From contig NZ_JAODNK010000022.1 in NCBI RefSeq assembly GCF_025465275.1, positions 1 through 64,000 of the forward strand: 64,000 bases of DNA. Reading direction: 5' to 3'. Made by a program: the position numbers and the translations under genes. Below the pieces are notes generated by a model. It searched no databases. It was not told where the DNA came from and saw only the letters and a list, made by a program, of their open reading frames with translations. Below, piece after piece: positions 27,184 through 35,505 of this stretch (positions within the stretch are counted from its first letter, which is position 1; every line of letters starts with the position of its first letter). Source of the stretch: Nocardia sp. (lineage in GTDB: Bacteria > Actinomycetota > Actinomycetes > Mycobacteriales > Mycobacteriaceae).

Positions 27184-28457
27184 TCAGCACCGATCGAGTC
27201 GCGACCACCGAATTCGGGTTGCGCACGTCCGCTGCATTCGAGCTGCGCCCGGAAGACCATCCCCGCGAATGGCCCTGGTACTCACCGGAAACCGTTGATC
27301 GGATCGCCGAGCTGACCGCGCGGGGGAGGGTTTTCGACTACGGTCACGGACCCGAGATCGCCGAACTGGAATCCGCGTTCGCCACCGCGCACGGCCGCCG
27401 ATTCGCGGTGGCCGCCAACAGCGGCACCAGCGCGCTGTTCGAAGCCTTTCACGGGCTGAACCTGCAGCCCGGCGACGAGGTCGTGGTGCCGACCTTCACC
27501 TTCCTCGCCAGCGCCTCACCGCTGCTGCTGCTCGGCGCGGTGCCGGTGCTCGCCGATGCCGGCGACGCCGCGGGCAATGTCACCGCGGACACTCTCGCCG
27601 CGGCGCTGACCCGGCGTACCGCGGCCATTGTGGTCACCCACCTGTTCGGCGAACCGGTCGATATCGGACCCATTGTGGCGCTGGCCCGACGCGAGGGCCT
27701 GGCCCTGGTGGAGGATTGCTCGCACGCCCACGGCGCGCACTACGCCGACGGCAGACCGGTCGGCACCGCGGGCGATGTGGCCGTGTACAGCATCGGCGCA
27801 CACAAGACGGTGACCGGCGGCCTCGGCGGCGTGCTGCTCACCGACGACGAGGACATCCACGACAATGCCGTGCTGCTGGGTAGTTTCAAACAGCGCAGCC
27901 GGCTGACCATCGCGCGGCCGGAGGTGCGCGCGCTGGCCGATATCGGGCTGGGCGGCAATCTGCGGATTTCCCCGCCGGCCGCGCTACTCGCCGCCGCCCA
28001 TCTGGCCGAACTCGAGGAGATCGTCGCGGTGAAGCAGCGCAACGCATCCCGGCTCGAGTCCGTGCTGACCGGGTTCGCGGGGGTCCGTGCCGTGCCGACG
28101 GCGCCGCAGGCCGACCGGGGCGGCCGCTACGGCGTGCATGTGGAGCTCGATCCGGCCGTATCCCGTGCCGACGCGCTCGCCCGGCTCACCGCGCGCGGAC
28201 TGCTCGTGAGTCCGCCGCAAACCCAGCTGCTGCACCGCAGTTCGCTCTTCCAAGGGGTCCGTCCGCCGCGGCAGCTGTACTCCGAACACGTGTGGCGGCG
28301 CGCATTCGCGTACCGGCACCACGACTTTCCGGTCGCGTCCGGGCTGCACGACCGCTGGGTCGCGCTACCGGCGACGCGTCTGCACGGCGACGCTGATCGG
28401 ATGATCGACGACTATGCCGAGATCTGGGGTCAGGTCTGGGCGGAAATGGGGCTGTGA
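27180..28457 (+). CDS. DegT/DnrJ/EryC1/StrS-family aminotransferase, copy 2
   Basis: 425-residue paralogue of the preceding enzyme, with VAANSGTSALFEAFHGLNLQPGDEV, LVEDCSHAHGAHY and VYSIGAHKTVTGGLGGVLLT holding the PLP lysine. The two share the rare SxGAxKTVTGG wording at the active site, so they look like an ancient tandem duplication. The ATG at 27180 overlaps the previous stop (ATGA), preferred to GTG 27174. Two such enzymes side by side may form a heterodimer or act on successive positions of one compound. Confidence 0.85.
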   Translation: MISTDRVATTEFGLRTSAAFELRPEDHPREWPWYSPETVDRIAELTARGRVFDYGHGPEIAELESAFATAHGRRFAVAANSGTSALFEAFHGLNLQPGDEVVVPTFTFLASASPLLLLGAVPVLADAGDAAGNVTADTLAAALTRRTAAIVVTHLFGEPVDIGPIVALARREGLALVEDCSHAHGAHYADGRPVGTAGDVAVYSIGAHKTVTGGLGGVLLTDDEDIHDNAVLLGSFKQRSRLTIARPEVRALADIGLGGNLRISPPAALLAAAHLAELEEIVAVKQRNASRLESVLTGFAGVRAVPTAPQADRGGRYGVHVELDPAVSRADALARLTARGLLVSPPQTQLLHRSSLFQGVRPPRQLYSEHVWRRAFAYRHHDFPVASGLHDRWVALPATRLHGDADRMIDDYAEIWGQVWAEMGL

Positions 28458-29335
28458 TGATCGAATCAGTCTGTGAAGCAGCCGATTCCGTGTCGGTCGA
28501 TACGCCGCTGGTGTTGAGCGACCGTGGTCTGCACACGCTGACCGCCGATCCGCGCCCACTGCTGGCCGCGGTAGCCCCGGGGTCACGCCTGGTGGGCGTC
28601 GGCCCGGGCGGGGTGCTCGTGGGCGCGGTACTGGCCGCGCTGTCTCGTCGCGATTTCGCCTTCTATCGGCGGCAACGCAAGGGGCACGGCACCCGGCAGC
28701 ACATCGAGGGGCGCCACGGCGGTGGCCAGTGGACCGTGGTGCACTGCGGTGCCACCGATCCGGACCTGCTCCGGGCGGCCGGTATGGACGTGGTCGCGGA
28801 GATCCGGGTGACTCGCGAAGAGGGAACGGGTGCTGCCGGATTCATCCTGCCGGAGCCGGAATGCGCACCGGCCGAGCCGGTTTCCCTGGCCGACTCCGTG
28901 GAGTTGCTCACCGGGTCGGAATTCGTGCGGTCCTCCGGAGAACGCGTCGACCACTACTTCGAAACCCTGGCCGCGGCACACACTTACGACGTAGCGGCTC
29001 TGTTCGCCGACACCCTGGGCGGGCGTCCCGACCTGGTGGCGGGCGTGATGTGGGGCGGCTGCTACCTGGCCGCGGTCGCCGCCACCCGGAGGGGGGCGCA
29101 GCTGACCCTCGTCGATCCCGATGGACTCGATCCGGCCGCCGCCCTCGGGCCCGGCATCGGTTCGGTCGCGTTTCTCGACGATCTGGTCAACTCCGGCACG
29201 GACTTCCGCCGCTGCGAACGGCTCGCGGCCCATACCGGGGCGCGCGCCACCTTCCACGCGCTCTACAGTCCGCACGCCCGGGCGGACGTCGACCGCCATC
29301 CGGTCGCCATCGGACACCGGTTGGTTCGCTCATGA
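28454..29335 (+). CDS. Fused tandem orotate-PRTase-like protein
   Basis: 293-residue protein that reads as two PRTase-fold halves. The N-terminal half (about 1-125) has GPGGVLVGAVLAALS and RRQRKGHGTRQHIEG, close to the mobile catalytic loop of orotate PRTases, but CGATDPD replaces the PRPP loop. The C-terminal half (about 140-293) has the orotate hood-like VRSSGERVDHYFETLAAAH and SVAFLDDLVNSGTDF, a credible PRPP loop, but no lysine loop. Orotate PRTases work as dimers in which each loop closes over the partner's site, so this fusion could form one complete composite site. ATGA overlaps link it to both neighbours. Confidence 0.72.
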   Translation: MMIESVCEAADSVSVDTPLVLSDRGLHTLTADPRPLLAAVAPGSRLVGVGPGGVLVGAVLAALSRRDFAFYRRQRKGHGTRQHIEGRHGGGQWTVVHCGATDPDLLRAAGMDVVAEIRVTREEGTGAAGFILPEPECAPAEPVSLADSVELLTGSEFVRSSGERVDHYFETLAAAHTYDVAALFADTLGGRPDLVAGVMWGGCYLAAVAATRRGAQLTLVDPDGLDPAAALGPGIGSVAFLDDLVNSGTDFRRCERLAAHTGARATFHALYSPHARADVDRHPVAIGHRLVRS

Positions 29336-30030
29336 CGTACACCCTCGCCGCCGACGGCTGGGATGTGCCGGTGCCGATACACGTGCGCGCACCCGGCGGT
29401 CCGGCCGCACAGGTCGTCCTGATGTTCCACCACCGCACCGGTCTCGATGCGTTCACCGAGGACGCCGCCGCCCGGCTCACCGCGACCGGCGCGCTGGTCG
29501 TCATCCCCGAACTCTTCGCGGGCATGCCCGCGGGACTCGAGCCCGACGAGTACAAATCCCGGTTGCACGACGATCCGGTGATCGACCTGACCCGCATGCT
29601 GGTCGCCGACACCGGAACCCGATTCGGGCTCGGGCGGCCCGCGGCGATCGGCTTCTGCCTGGGCGGGCGGCTCGCGCTGCTGGCCGCGGCGGCCGATACC
29701 GGAGTGCGGCGCGCCAGCTGCTTCTACGGTGGCGCAACGCAAGTCGGCTGGCACAGCCCGCTGTCCCCGATCGACCGGCTGGCCGGCGGCGGCGGAGTTC
29801 CCGTTCAACTACATCGGGGCAACCGGGACTCCGCGGTCACCGCGGAGTCCGAGCTGGCGGCCGTGCAGGCCGCCGACGCGACCGGAACACCGCTGGAAGC
29901 CTGCGTCTACGCGGGCGCGCGGCACGCCTTCTGCAATGCGTCCGATCCGCTCCGGTATCACTCGTATGCCACCGAGCGCGCCTGGGCGAACGCACTGAGC
30001 TTCCTGGCGATGGAAGAGGTGCTCGCATGA
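29332..30030 (+). CDS. Dienelactone hydrolase family protein
   Basis: 232-residue alpha/beta hydrolase with the cysteine nucleophile of dienelactone hydrolases in IGFCLGGRLALLAAA (residue about 107), the acid region VQLHRGNRDSAVT, and the catalytic His in YAGARHAFCN. No signal peptide is present, so it acts in the cytosol on an ester or lactone. ATGA overlaps with the tandem PRTase before and the LOG gene after place it in the operon. Its role with pyrimidine genes is unclear; it could hydrolyse a peptide ester or an activated intermediate. Confidence 0.83.
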   Translation: MTYTLAADGWDVPVPIHVRAPGGPAAQVVLMFHHRTGLDAFTEDAAARLTATGALVVIPELFAGMPAGLEPDEYKSRLHDDPVIDLTRMLVADTGTRFGLGRPAAIGFCLGGRLALLAAAADTGVRRASCFYGGATQVGWHSPLSPIDRLAGGGGVPVQLHRGNRDSAVTAESELAAVQAADATGTPLEACVYAGARHAFCNASDPLRYHSYATERAWANALSFLAMEEVLA

Positions 30031-30575
30031 TGTCGATCGGCGTGTTCGGCGGGTTCTCGGCGGGGGAAGGCGAGCAATACCGCACTGCCGCACGCGAATT
30101 GGGCACCCTCATCGGGCAGGGCGGGCACCGGCTGGTCTACGGCGGCGGCCGCGGCGGTCTCATGGGTGAGGTCGCCGCGGCGACCCTGGCCGCCGGGGGC
30201 ACCGCGCTGGGCGTGATTCCCGAATTCCTGGTGGCGCGCGATCGGATTGCGCACACGCCGATACATCCGGTCGTCCACACCCCGGATCTGTTCGAGCGCA
30301 AGCGGATCATGATCGCCGAATCGGACTGCTTCGTGGCACTGCCCGGCGGGTACGGCACTCTCGACGAAGTGCTCGACGTGGTGGCGATGCGAGCGCTCGG
30401 CGTGCTGTCGGCGCCGCTGGTATTGCTCGATATCGACGGGGCGTGGCAGGGGTTCCTCACGGTGACCGGAGATCTCCGGAGCCGGGGATTCATTCGCCGC
30501 GATCCGGGATTCCAGCTCGCGGATACCGCGGCCGCCGCCTTCACGCACCTCGCGAGCCTGCACCCGGTGTCCTGA
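30027..30575 (+). CDS. LOG-family nucleoside 5'-monophosphate phosphoribohydrolase
   Basis: 182-residue Rossmann-like protein of the LOG (lysine decarboxylase-like) family, which removes the base from nucleoside monophosphates, releasing ribose 5-phosphate. VYGGGRGGLMGEVA and the hallmark LPGGYGTLDEVLDV, with the catalytic Glu/Arg neighbourhood (FERKRIMI), are complete. Known members act on cytokinin or purine nucleotides, and some relatives on CMP or UMP. Placed among OMP and UMP enzymes, it may release a free pyrimidine base. The ATG overlaps the previous stop; ATG 30030 is one codon further on. Confidence 0.85.
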   Translation: MMSIGVFGGFSAGEGEQYRTAARELGTLIGQGGHRLVYGGGRGGLMGEVAAATLAAGGTALGVIPEFLVARDRIAHTPIHPVVHTPDLFERKRIMIAESDCFVALPGGYGTLDEVLDVVAMRALGVLSAPLVLLDIDGAWQGFLTVTGDLRSRGFIRRDPGFQLADTAAAAFTHLASLHPVS

Positions 30576-30602
30576 TCATTCGGTGCGAGCGAACGGACGG
30601 GC

Positions 30603-31562
30603 ATGCTGGATCTGAGCGGAACTCCATCGCCCTGGCCCGGTGATATCGAGGCACTGTGGTCCGATGCCGCTGCCACACAGGATATTTCGGCTGCCGACGG
30701 TCCGGACGCGTGGCGTGCGACAGTCGCCGCGATGCTCGGAGCGGGATCCGGCGATCGCCTGCAGATCACGGCGGGAGTGCGCCCGGTCGTCGCGGCGTTC
30801 GCGGATCTGGGGCGCACGGTACTGCTCGAGGGGCCGACCTTCGCCGGAGTCCGGCGGGCGTTCGAGCGCGCCGGACGCCCGGTCACGATCGCACAGCTGG
30901 ACGAACTGCTGCGGCAGGCGAAACCTGCTGCCCGCACCCTGATCTGGCTGACCTCGCCGGGGCGGAATCCCGACGGCTGGACGGCCGGGCCCGAATTCGT
31001 CACCGAGCTCGAAGGATTCATCGCCGACGGGGGACTGGTCGTGCAGAACGAGACCTACCGCTGGCACGGCCCGCCGGCGCCGCCCGTCCCCGGCGCCGTC
31101 CGCATCGGCTCGCTCGCGAAAGTCGCTGGACCGCACCGGAATATCGGCTGGCTGCTCGGCAGTCCCGAGGTGACGCCGACCGCATCCCGGATCGTATCCG
31201 CCCCGGGTCGGGAAGTGCAGGCGCACTGGGCGAGATTCGCCGCGGCCGGCGGGCTGGATCTACTTGCCCGCCGTGCCCGGGCTGTCGCGGCGACGACCGG
31301 ACGGGCACGTTCGGCCATCGCGGGCGGAGATGTTCAGGCCGCGTGGCACGGCGCCTCCTTCCTGCTCCGGATTCCCGGGGCGGACGCGGCGGCGGTGCTC
31401 GAGCGCGCGGGCGTCAAGGCCGGACCGGGCCCGGCCTTTCACGCGGCCTCCGATACCGCGCGGCTCTGCTTTCTGGGATGCGACGCCGATTGTGCGCACG
31501 ATGCCCAACTCGCCCGGCTCGCCGAGAGATTGGGCGCCCGCATCGCCGGTTGCTCCGGATGA
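30603..31562 (+). CDS. Aminotransferase class I/II-like PLP enzyme, short form
   Basis: 319-residue protein with the fold-type I aminotransferase order: ITAGVRPVVAAFADLGRTVLLEGPTFAGVRRAF, TLIWLTSPGRNPDGWT, VVQNETYRW and VRIGSLAKVAGPHRNIGWLLG, where the lysine would bind PLP. It is 60-80 residues shorter than typical MocR or class I enzymes, with a reduced N-terminal arm. It begins 28 bases after the LOG gene and ends the first operon of the cluster. The substrate is unknown. Confidence 0.72.
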   Translation: MLDLSGTPSPWPGDIEALWSDAAATQDISAADGPDAWRATVAAMLGAGSGDRLQITAGVRPVVAAFADLGRTVLLEGPTFAGVRRAFERAGRPVTIAQLDELLRQAKPAARTLIWLTSPGRNPDGWTAGPEFVTELEGFIADGGLVVQNETYRWHGPPAPPVPGAVRIGSLAKVAGPHRNIGWLLGSPEVTPTASRIVSAPGREVQAHWARFAAAGGLDLLARRARAVAATTGRARSAIAGGDVQAAWHGASFLLRIPGADAAAVLERAGVKAGPGPAFHAASDTARLCFLGCDADCAHDAQLARLAERLGARIAGCSG

Positions 31563-31586
31563 CCGCCATCGATAATCAGGCGCCGC

Positions 31587-31648
31587 TTTTCCATTTCCCG
31601 ATCCGAATTTCGTTCCGCCGCGCGTTCACCACCGGCCGGTATTAGTGT
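31587..31648 (+). promoter_or_regulatory. Cluster promoter copy A, shared with 39188-39250
   Basis: TTTTCCATTTCCCGATCCGA at 31587-31606, then 36 bases on, TAGTGT at 31643-31648 as the likely -10 box and TCGAATGCACCG after it. The same blocks with the same spacing, within one base, occur upstream of the PRPP synthetase gene. The upstream block would lie near -65 to -45, where an activator normally binds. Confidence 0.65.
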
Positions 31649-31757
31649 CGAATGCACCGCGCTGACGTATTCGGAGCCCTCCGGAATTGCCGCCCCAGCC
31701 TTCGGTCGATGCTGCCGCAGATTTTCGTCAGGCGGAAGAATTTGATTCGGAGGAGTC

Positions 31758-33074
31758 ATGCAAGACGTCATTCAGGAAAAGGAGCAGGCCGCGGTATTGG
31801 CTCTCGGCCTCGTGCTGCCCGGCTGCGATCTCGCCACGAGCAACGCCGCGCTCGCCGTGCTGGGACCGGAGAAATCGGCGGAACTGCTCATCCGCCACAA
31901 GGTCAGCCGCATAGCCCGTGCCCGCCTGGCCGGACTCGGCGCGGACCCGGTCGCTGCGGCCACGGCCCAACTGCTCGCCGACTACATCGAACCGATCGAT
32001 ATCCGGTTCCTCGGCAGCGGCGAACTGCTCGACCTGGTGGCCCGGGTGGCCGCCGAGGGCGGCTTCGGAGTGCGGCGGATGAAAGGATTCAGTCAGCGCG
32101 ACCGCTACCCGCAGGGGCTGATCCGCGATGTCGGCGATATCGATCTGCTGGTCGCCGATTACGACGCGGCCTGGCTGCTCGCCGAGGCGTTCCTGGATCG
32201 CGGATACATCTATCCGCCACACGAATTGCCGTGGTTCAAGGGCGATCTCACGGGTGGTCTCTACGGTCAGGTCCGCCTGATCAGCCCCGGCCGGGTGGAA
32301 CTGCCGATCGATATCCACGTCGGCCCCTATTCGGTGCGGCACTGCGGGCTCATGCCGATGCGCACCGATCTCACCGCGCACATCGGCGGCGAGCCGCTGC
32401 CGCCGGTCGATCCGATCGACGACTTCTGCTGTGTCATAGGCAATGCCGCCGGCGATTGCTTCATCGATGCCAAAACCGTGAACGACATTGTGCTTGCGCT
32501 GCGGGCACATCCAGATCCGGAGGCGCTGCGCGCCGCCGTCCACCCCACGCTGGACGCCGCCGCCCTGCTGCCCTTCTTCGCGACCTGCCTGGACCGGGTA
32601 CACGCGCTCTGCGCCCCGGACCCGGCCTTGTCGGCAGCCCTGGACCTGTTGCGTCCCGATGTGGAGCCCGAGCCGCAGCCACCGCTCGCCGCGCCCAATG
32701 CGGACCATCGCATCGAGGTGACGATCGCGCACGCCGGATTCGCGGCCGAACGTGTCCCAGGTTCGTCCCCCGCGCTCACCGCGGCGATCGTCGAAGGTGC
32801 GCGCCGCGCCTACAGTTCGCCGTCGCCGCTGCTGGTGACGGAGTTGCCCTATGACGACTCCCGGCGCGCCCTCCCGCAATTGGTGCGCTGGAACTGCGTC
32901 CGGCTCGTACCGCTGACCAGCACACCCGCGTTCGCCGCACACGCCTTCCGATTGGCCGGGCGCACCGTGGTGCTCGCGACGCCGGAGGGGCAACTCGTGG
33001 ATGCCGGAGCGGCCGGGCAATTCGTGCCCACCGTCGACTTCGTGCTGCCCTCCGGTCTGGTCGGCACACCGTGA
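31758..33074 (+). CDS. Nucleotidyltransferase-fold protein (NTP_transf_5-like), copy 1
   Basis: 438-residue protein. Residues about 70-240 match the nucleotidyltransferase-like family found in lasso and other peptide clusters: VRRMKGFSQRDRYPQGLIRDVGDIDLLV, with the metal-binding DxD in DIDLLV. In known lasso pathways such proteins modify a phosphorylated peptide residue. The C-terminal 120 residues are of unknown type. A GGAGGAG Shine-Dalgarno precedes ATG 31758, and the shared cluster promoter lies just upstream. It is followed by the first precursor-like peptide. Confidence 0.75.
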   Translation: MQDVIQEKEQAAVLALGLVLPGCDLATSNAALAVLGPEKSAELLIRHKVSRIARARLAGLGADPVAAATAQLLADYIEPIDIRFLGSGELLDLVARVAAEGGFGVRRMKGFSQRDRYPQGLIRDVGDIDLLVADYDAAWLLAEAFLDRGYIYPPHELPWFKGDLTGGLYGQVRLISPGRVELPIDIHVGPYSVRHCGLMPMRTDLTAHIGGEPLPPVDPIDDFCCVIGNAAGDCFIDAKTVNDIVLALRAHPDPEALRAAVHPTLDAAALLPFFATCLDRVHALCAPDPALSAALDLLRPDVEPEPQPPLAAPNADHRIEVTIAHAGFAAERVPGSSPALTAAIVEGARRAYSSPSPLLVTELPYDDSRRALPQLVRWNCVRLVPLTSTPAFAAHAFRLAGRTVVLATPEGQLVDAGAAGQFVPTVDFVLPSGLVGTP

Positions 33075-33124
33075 ATTGGAAATACGGTCCATGATCTCTC
33101 GAATTCACTTCGGTGAATGCAGAT

Positions 33125-33140
33125 ATCGGAAAGCGCGGTC
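33125..33140 (+). repeat. 16-bp box upstream of precursor 1, repeated upstream of precursors 2 and 3
   Basis: ATCGGAAAGCGCGGTC at 33125-33140 recurs as ATCGGAAAGCGGGGTC at 43250-43265, a 15 of 16 match, and a partial copy CGGAAAGCGCG lies at 43060-43070. Each full copy lies upstream of a 22-residue peptide gene. It may be a regulator site. Confidence 0.5.
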
Positions 33141-33185
33141 ACCGAATATTGACCACATTGTCGCCATCGTGATGAACTCCTTGGG

Positions 33186-33205
33186 CAACCCCGATTGCGG
33201 GGTTG
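33186..33205 (+). terminator. Short hairpin between the nucleotidyltransferase and precursor genes
   Basis: CAACCCC-GATTGC-GGGGTTG forms a perfect 7-bp stem. It precedes the precursor promoter and could end transcripts of the upstream gene, though the run of T that would follow a strong terminator is missing. Confidence 0.4.
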
Positions 33206-33234
33206 ACAACATCGGACAAGCGTCTTCCGATGTT
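33203..33234 (+). promoter_or_regulatory. Promoter of precursor 1 with a palindromic operator
   Basis: TTGACA at 33203-33208 is a perfect -35 box, followed after 17 bases by TCCGAT at 33226-33231 as a -10 box. A perfect 9-bp inverted repeat, AACATCGGA (33208-33216) and TCCGATGTT (33226-33234) with 9 bases between, spans the spacer and -10 box, so a bound dimer would block or remodel the promoter. Confidence 0.68.
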
Positions 33235-33283
33235 CAATCTCTCGGGCCCACATGGCCATTCACTTATCGAGAGGAGGGTAACC

Positions 33284-33352
33284 ATGGATCGCAATCACGC
33301 CGTAGGCCTGCGTCCGCAGCTGGACAAGGTCGTCGTTCGCACCGGCAAGTAG
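33284..33352 (+). CDS. Candidate RiPP precursor peptide 1 (22 aa)
   Basis: A 22-codon frame starting MDRNHAVGLRPQLDKV and ending in TGK. Evidence that it is a gene: a GAGAGGAGGG Shine-Dalgarno with ideal spacing, its own promoter with a strong -35 box and operator, a stop followed 7 bases on by a 14-bp hairpin, and a peptidase and a nucleotidyltransferase gene directly downstream. It has exactly the length of the two peptides at 43321 and 43449, but no sequence similarity to them. It has no Cys and no Ser, one Thr near the end and a C-terminal Lys. The product class is not recognised. Confidence 0.68.
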   Translation: MDRNHAVGLRPQLDKVVVRTGK

Positions 33353-33359
33353 TGGTGTA

Positions 33360-33390
33360 AGCCAGGTGCCGCACCATGCGGCACCTGGCT
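33360..33390 (+). terminator. 14-bp attenuator hairpin after precursor 1
   Basis: AGCCAGGTGCCGCA (33360-33373) pairs perfectly with TGCGGCACCTGGCT (33377-33390) around a CCA loop. It lies between the precursor stop and the M16 peptidase gene and lacks a T-run, so it would act as a partial terminator or mRNA stabiliser that keeps precursor levels above those of the enzymes. Confidence 0.8.
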
Positions 33391-33426
33391 CCACGTCACA
33401 CCCTCTCCCTCAGAAACGGGATCGTC

Positions 33427-34647
33427 GTGACCGAAGCACTCCAGACCATCCGCCGCACCCCCGCGCTCGTCGATCACGAATCATATTTGCGCACAACCAG
33501 TCTGTGCTTCGCGCTCGGCCACGGCGCCCGGCACGACCCGCACGGCGCGGCGGGGACCACGCACATGCTCGAACACCTGCTGATGTCCGCTCCGCTCGCG
33601 GACGGCATTTCCGTGGCACAGCACATCGAGCGTCTGGGCGGCAGCTGTAATGCCACGACCGGACCGGAGTCGCTGGTCGTGCACGCGCAGGTACTCGATC
33701 AGGATGCGGAGCGGATCATCGAATTGCTCGGCGAGGCGCTGCTGCGCCCGCGGCTGAGCCAGGAATGCCTGGACTCCGAACGCCGGGTGGTACTGCAGGA
33801 GCTCACCGCGGCCGCGACCGATCCCGCCGATGCCGTCCAAGACGCCTTCCTAGCAAGGCTTTTCGCGACGCACCCGCTGGCATCACCCGTCGGAGGCCTC
33901 GCGGAGACCGTCTCGGGTATCGGCCTTGCCGACGTGCAGGACGCGTACACGCGCGCACTCGCCCTGGCGCCGCGGACCGTCGCCGTCGTCGGCGGCCTGT
34001 CGAAGGACCGAGTGATGACCGCTCTGGCCGGCAGTGGCCTGCTCGATATACCCAGCGCGGCAACGGAACCTCCGGAAGACGCAGCGCCCGGCCCGGTGGC
34101 GCCGGGTACCGACGAAGCCTGGCCCGATGAGTTCTGCTGGATGATGGTCGGCGGACGCGCACCCCGCGCGAGAGATCCCCGCAGGTTGACCTACACCGTG
34201 CTGGCACATCTACTGGGATCCAGCCCCGCCTCGCTGCTGTACGCACGGTTTCGGGGGCAGGAGGCGCTGGCCTATTACTTCAGTTCCTGGTCCCGCACCT
34301 ACACCGACAGCGGGGCATGGCGCATGCTCGCAGGCTGCGAGCCCGGAAATGCCCCGCGACTGCTGTCCGCATTCCGGGAGGTATTGCACTGTGTAGCAGC
34401 AGGATCTACCGCCCCGGGTGATTTCGCCGCCGCAGTCCACCAGGCGGTGGTGGAGAAGGTGCTCGATGCCGAGTCGCCGCTCAACCGCGCCATCCGGCTC
34501 GCCTCCCGCGGCATCCTCGCCGACGATCGCTGGGATCCGGAACACGATATCGCCGCGCTGCGACAGGTGACCCCGGACCAGGTGGCCGAGGCCGCGGCCG
34601 AACTGGCTGCCGGTCTGGTGTCGGTGGTCCGTCCGGAGCGGTCGTGA
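33427..34647 (+). CDS. M16-family metallopeptidase, likely precursor processing
   Basis: 406-residue peptidase of the insulinase/PqqF/mitochondrial processing peptidase family. The inverted zinc motif HMLEH is intact near residue 42, and the third ligand glutamate follows in SERRVVLQELTAAA about 75 residues later. The protein has the N-terminal catalytic and C-terminal halves of one MPP-type subunit. GTG 33427 is preferred to ATG 33376, which lies in the hairpin stem. Immediately downstream of precursor 1, it is a good candidate for leader removal or core trimming. Confidence 0.83.
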   Translation: MTEALQTIRRTPALVDHESYLRTTSLCFALGHGARHDPHGAAGTTHMLEHLLMSAPLADGISVAQHIERLGGSCNATTGPESLVVHAQVLDQDAERIIELLGEALLRPRLSQECLDSERRVVLQELTAAATDPADAVQDAFLARLFATHPLASPVGGLAETVSGIGLADVQDAYTRALALAPRTVAVVGGLSKDRVMTALAGSGLLDIPSAATEPPEDAAPGPVAPGTDEAWPDEFCWMMVGGRAPRARDPRRLTYTVLAHLLGSSPASLLYARFRGQEALAYYFSSWSRTYTDSGAWRMLAGCEPGNAPRLLSAFREVLHCVAAGSTAPGDFAAAVHQAVVEKVLDAESPLNRAIRLASRGILADDRWDPEHDIAALRQVTPDQVAEAAAELAAGLVSVVRPERS

Positions 34648-35492
34648 TCGGGCAGGCAGCGCTCGACGTGCCCGCCGCATATCTCGAAGCCGCGGAAACG
34701 GCAGGTCTGGTGCATCGACTGGGGGACCTGCCGGTAGTAGCCGGACTCCACGTGGATGCGTTGACCGGTGAAAACCAATGCCTCGTCGAGTACGCCGACC
34801 GTGCCCTGCTCACCGATATCCCGGGATTGCTCGATCAGCTGTTCCGCCGATTCCCCTCCTGCACTTCCACAGTCGTGCGCCTGCCCGCGGATATCGGACC
34901 GTCCCCGTACCTGGAACCGGTGATCAGCTATCTGCGGTTCCTGCCGGACCGATCCCGCACCGCCGCCACACCATCCGGTACCGCACTGCGAATTGCCTTG
35001 GACGACGGCAGCTTTGACGAACAGGTCCGGGCCTGGCTGGCTCAGGCGCTGATCGTCGCCCAGTCGGATCGCGGCAATGCCGCGGATGTGGACGCGGTCA
35101 CCAGCGCCGTCACGGGCATCATGAGCGCTCCCGCCCGCCGCACCTGGACCGTGCATACCGCCGGCCGCCGGGAGCCGATCGGTCACGCGACCGCGCTGAT
35201 CGACGCCTTCGATGATGTCACCGGCACCGCCTTCGTCGACCTCGTCGACATTCTGATCGACGATCCGGCACAGGTGCGCGCGGCGACGGCGGCGCTGGTC
35301 GACGCCTGCGCCGCCGAAGCCGGACGCTTGGGGCTGCCGATCATCGGAAACGTGTGTCATCCGAGCACATTCGAGGGTCGTGATCCGGCCGCCGAGACGA
35401 TAACCAAGCTGTGCCGCCGTGGTTGGCGCCCGGTCTACCGGTATTGCTCCGCGCCACGCCCCGCCGGCGCGCGGCCGGCTTCCCGTGACTGA
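34644..35492 (+). CDS. GNAT-like protein of unknown function
   Basis: 282-residue soluble protein whose GTG overlaps the peptidase stop (GTGA). The second half (EPIGHATALIDAFDDVTGTAFVDLVDILIDDPAQVRAATAALVDACAAEAGRLGLPIIGNVCH) follows the strand and helix order of a GNAT acetyltransferase, but a clear acetyl-CoA loop is not visible. The N-terminal half may be a second, degraded copy. No signal peptide. The operon places it with precursor 1, so it may act on the peptide. Confidence 0.55.
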   Translation: MIGQAALDVPAAYLEAAETAGLVHRLGDLPVVAGLHVDALTGENQCLVEYADRALLTDIPGLLDQLFRRFPSCTSTVVRLPADIGPSPYLEPVISYLRFLPDRSRTAATPSGTALRIALDDGSFDEQVRAWLAQALIVAQSDRGNAADVDAVTSAVTGIMSAPARRTWTVHTAGRREPIGHATALIDAFDDVTGTAFVDLVDILIDDPAQVRAATAALVDACAAEAGRLGLPIIGNVCHPSTFEGRDPAAETITKLCRRGWRPVYRYCSAPRPAGARPASRD

Positions 35493-35505
35493 ACAGGAGT
35501 TTCGT

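Noticed and set aside
33376-33426. ATG 33376 as start of the M16 peptidase
   Set aside because: It lies at the loop and 3' arm of the 14-bp hairpin without a ribosome binding site; GTG 33427 gives a normal N-terminus.
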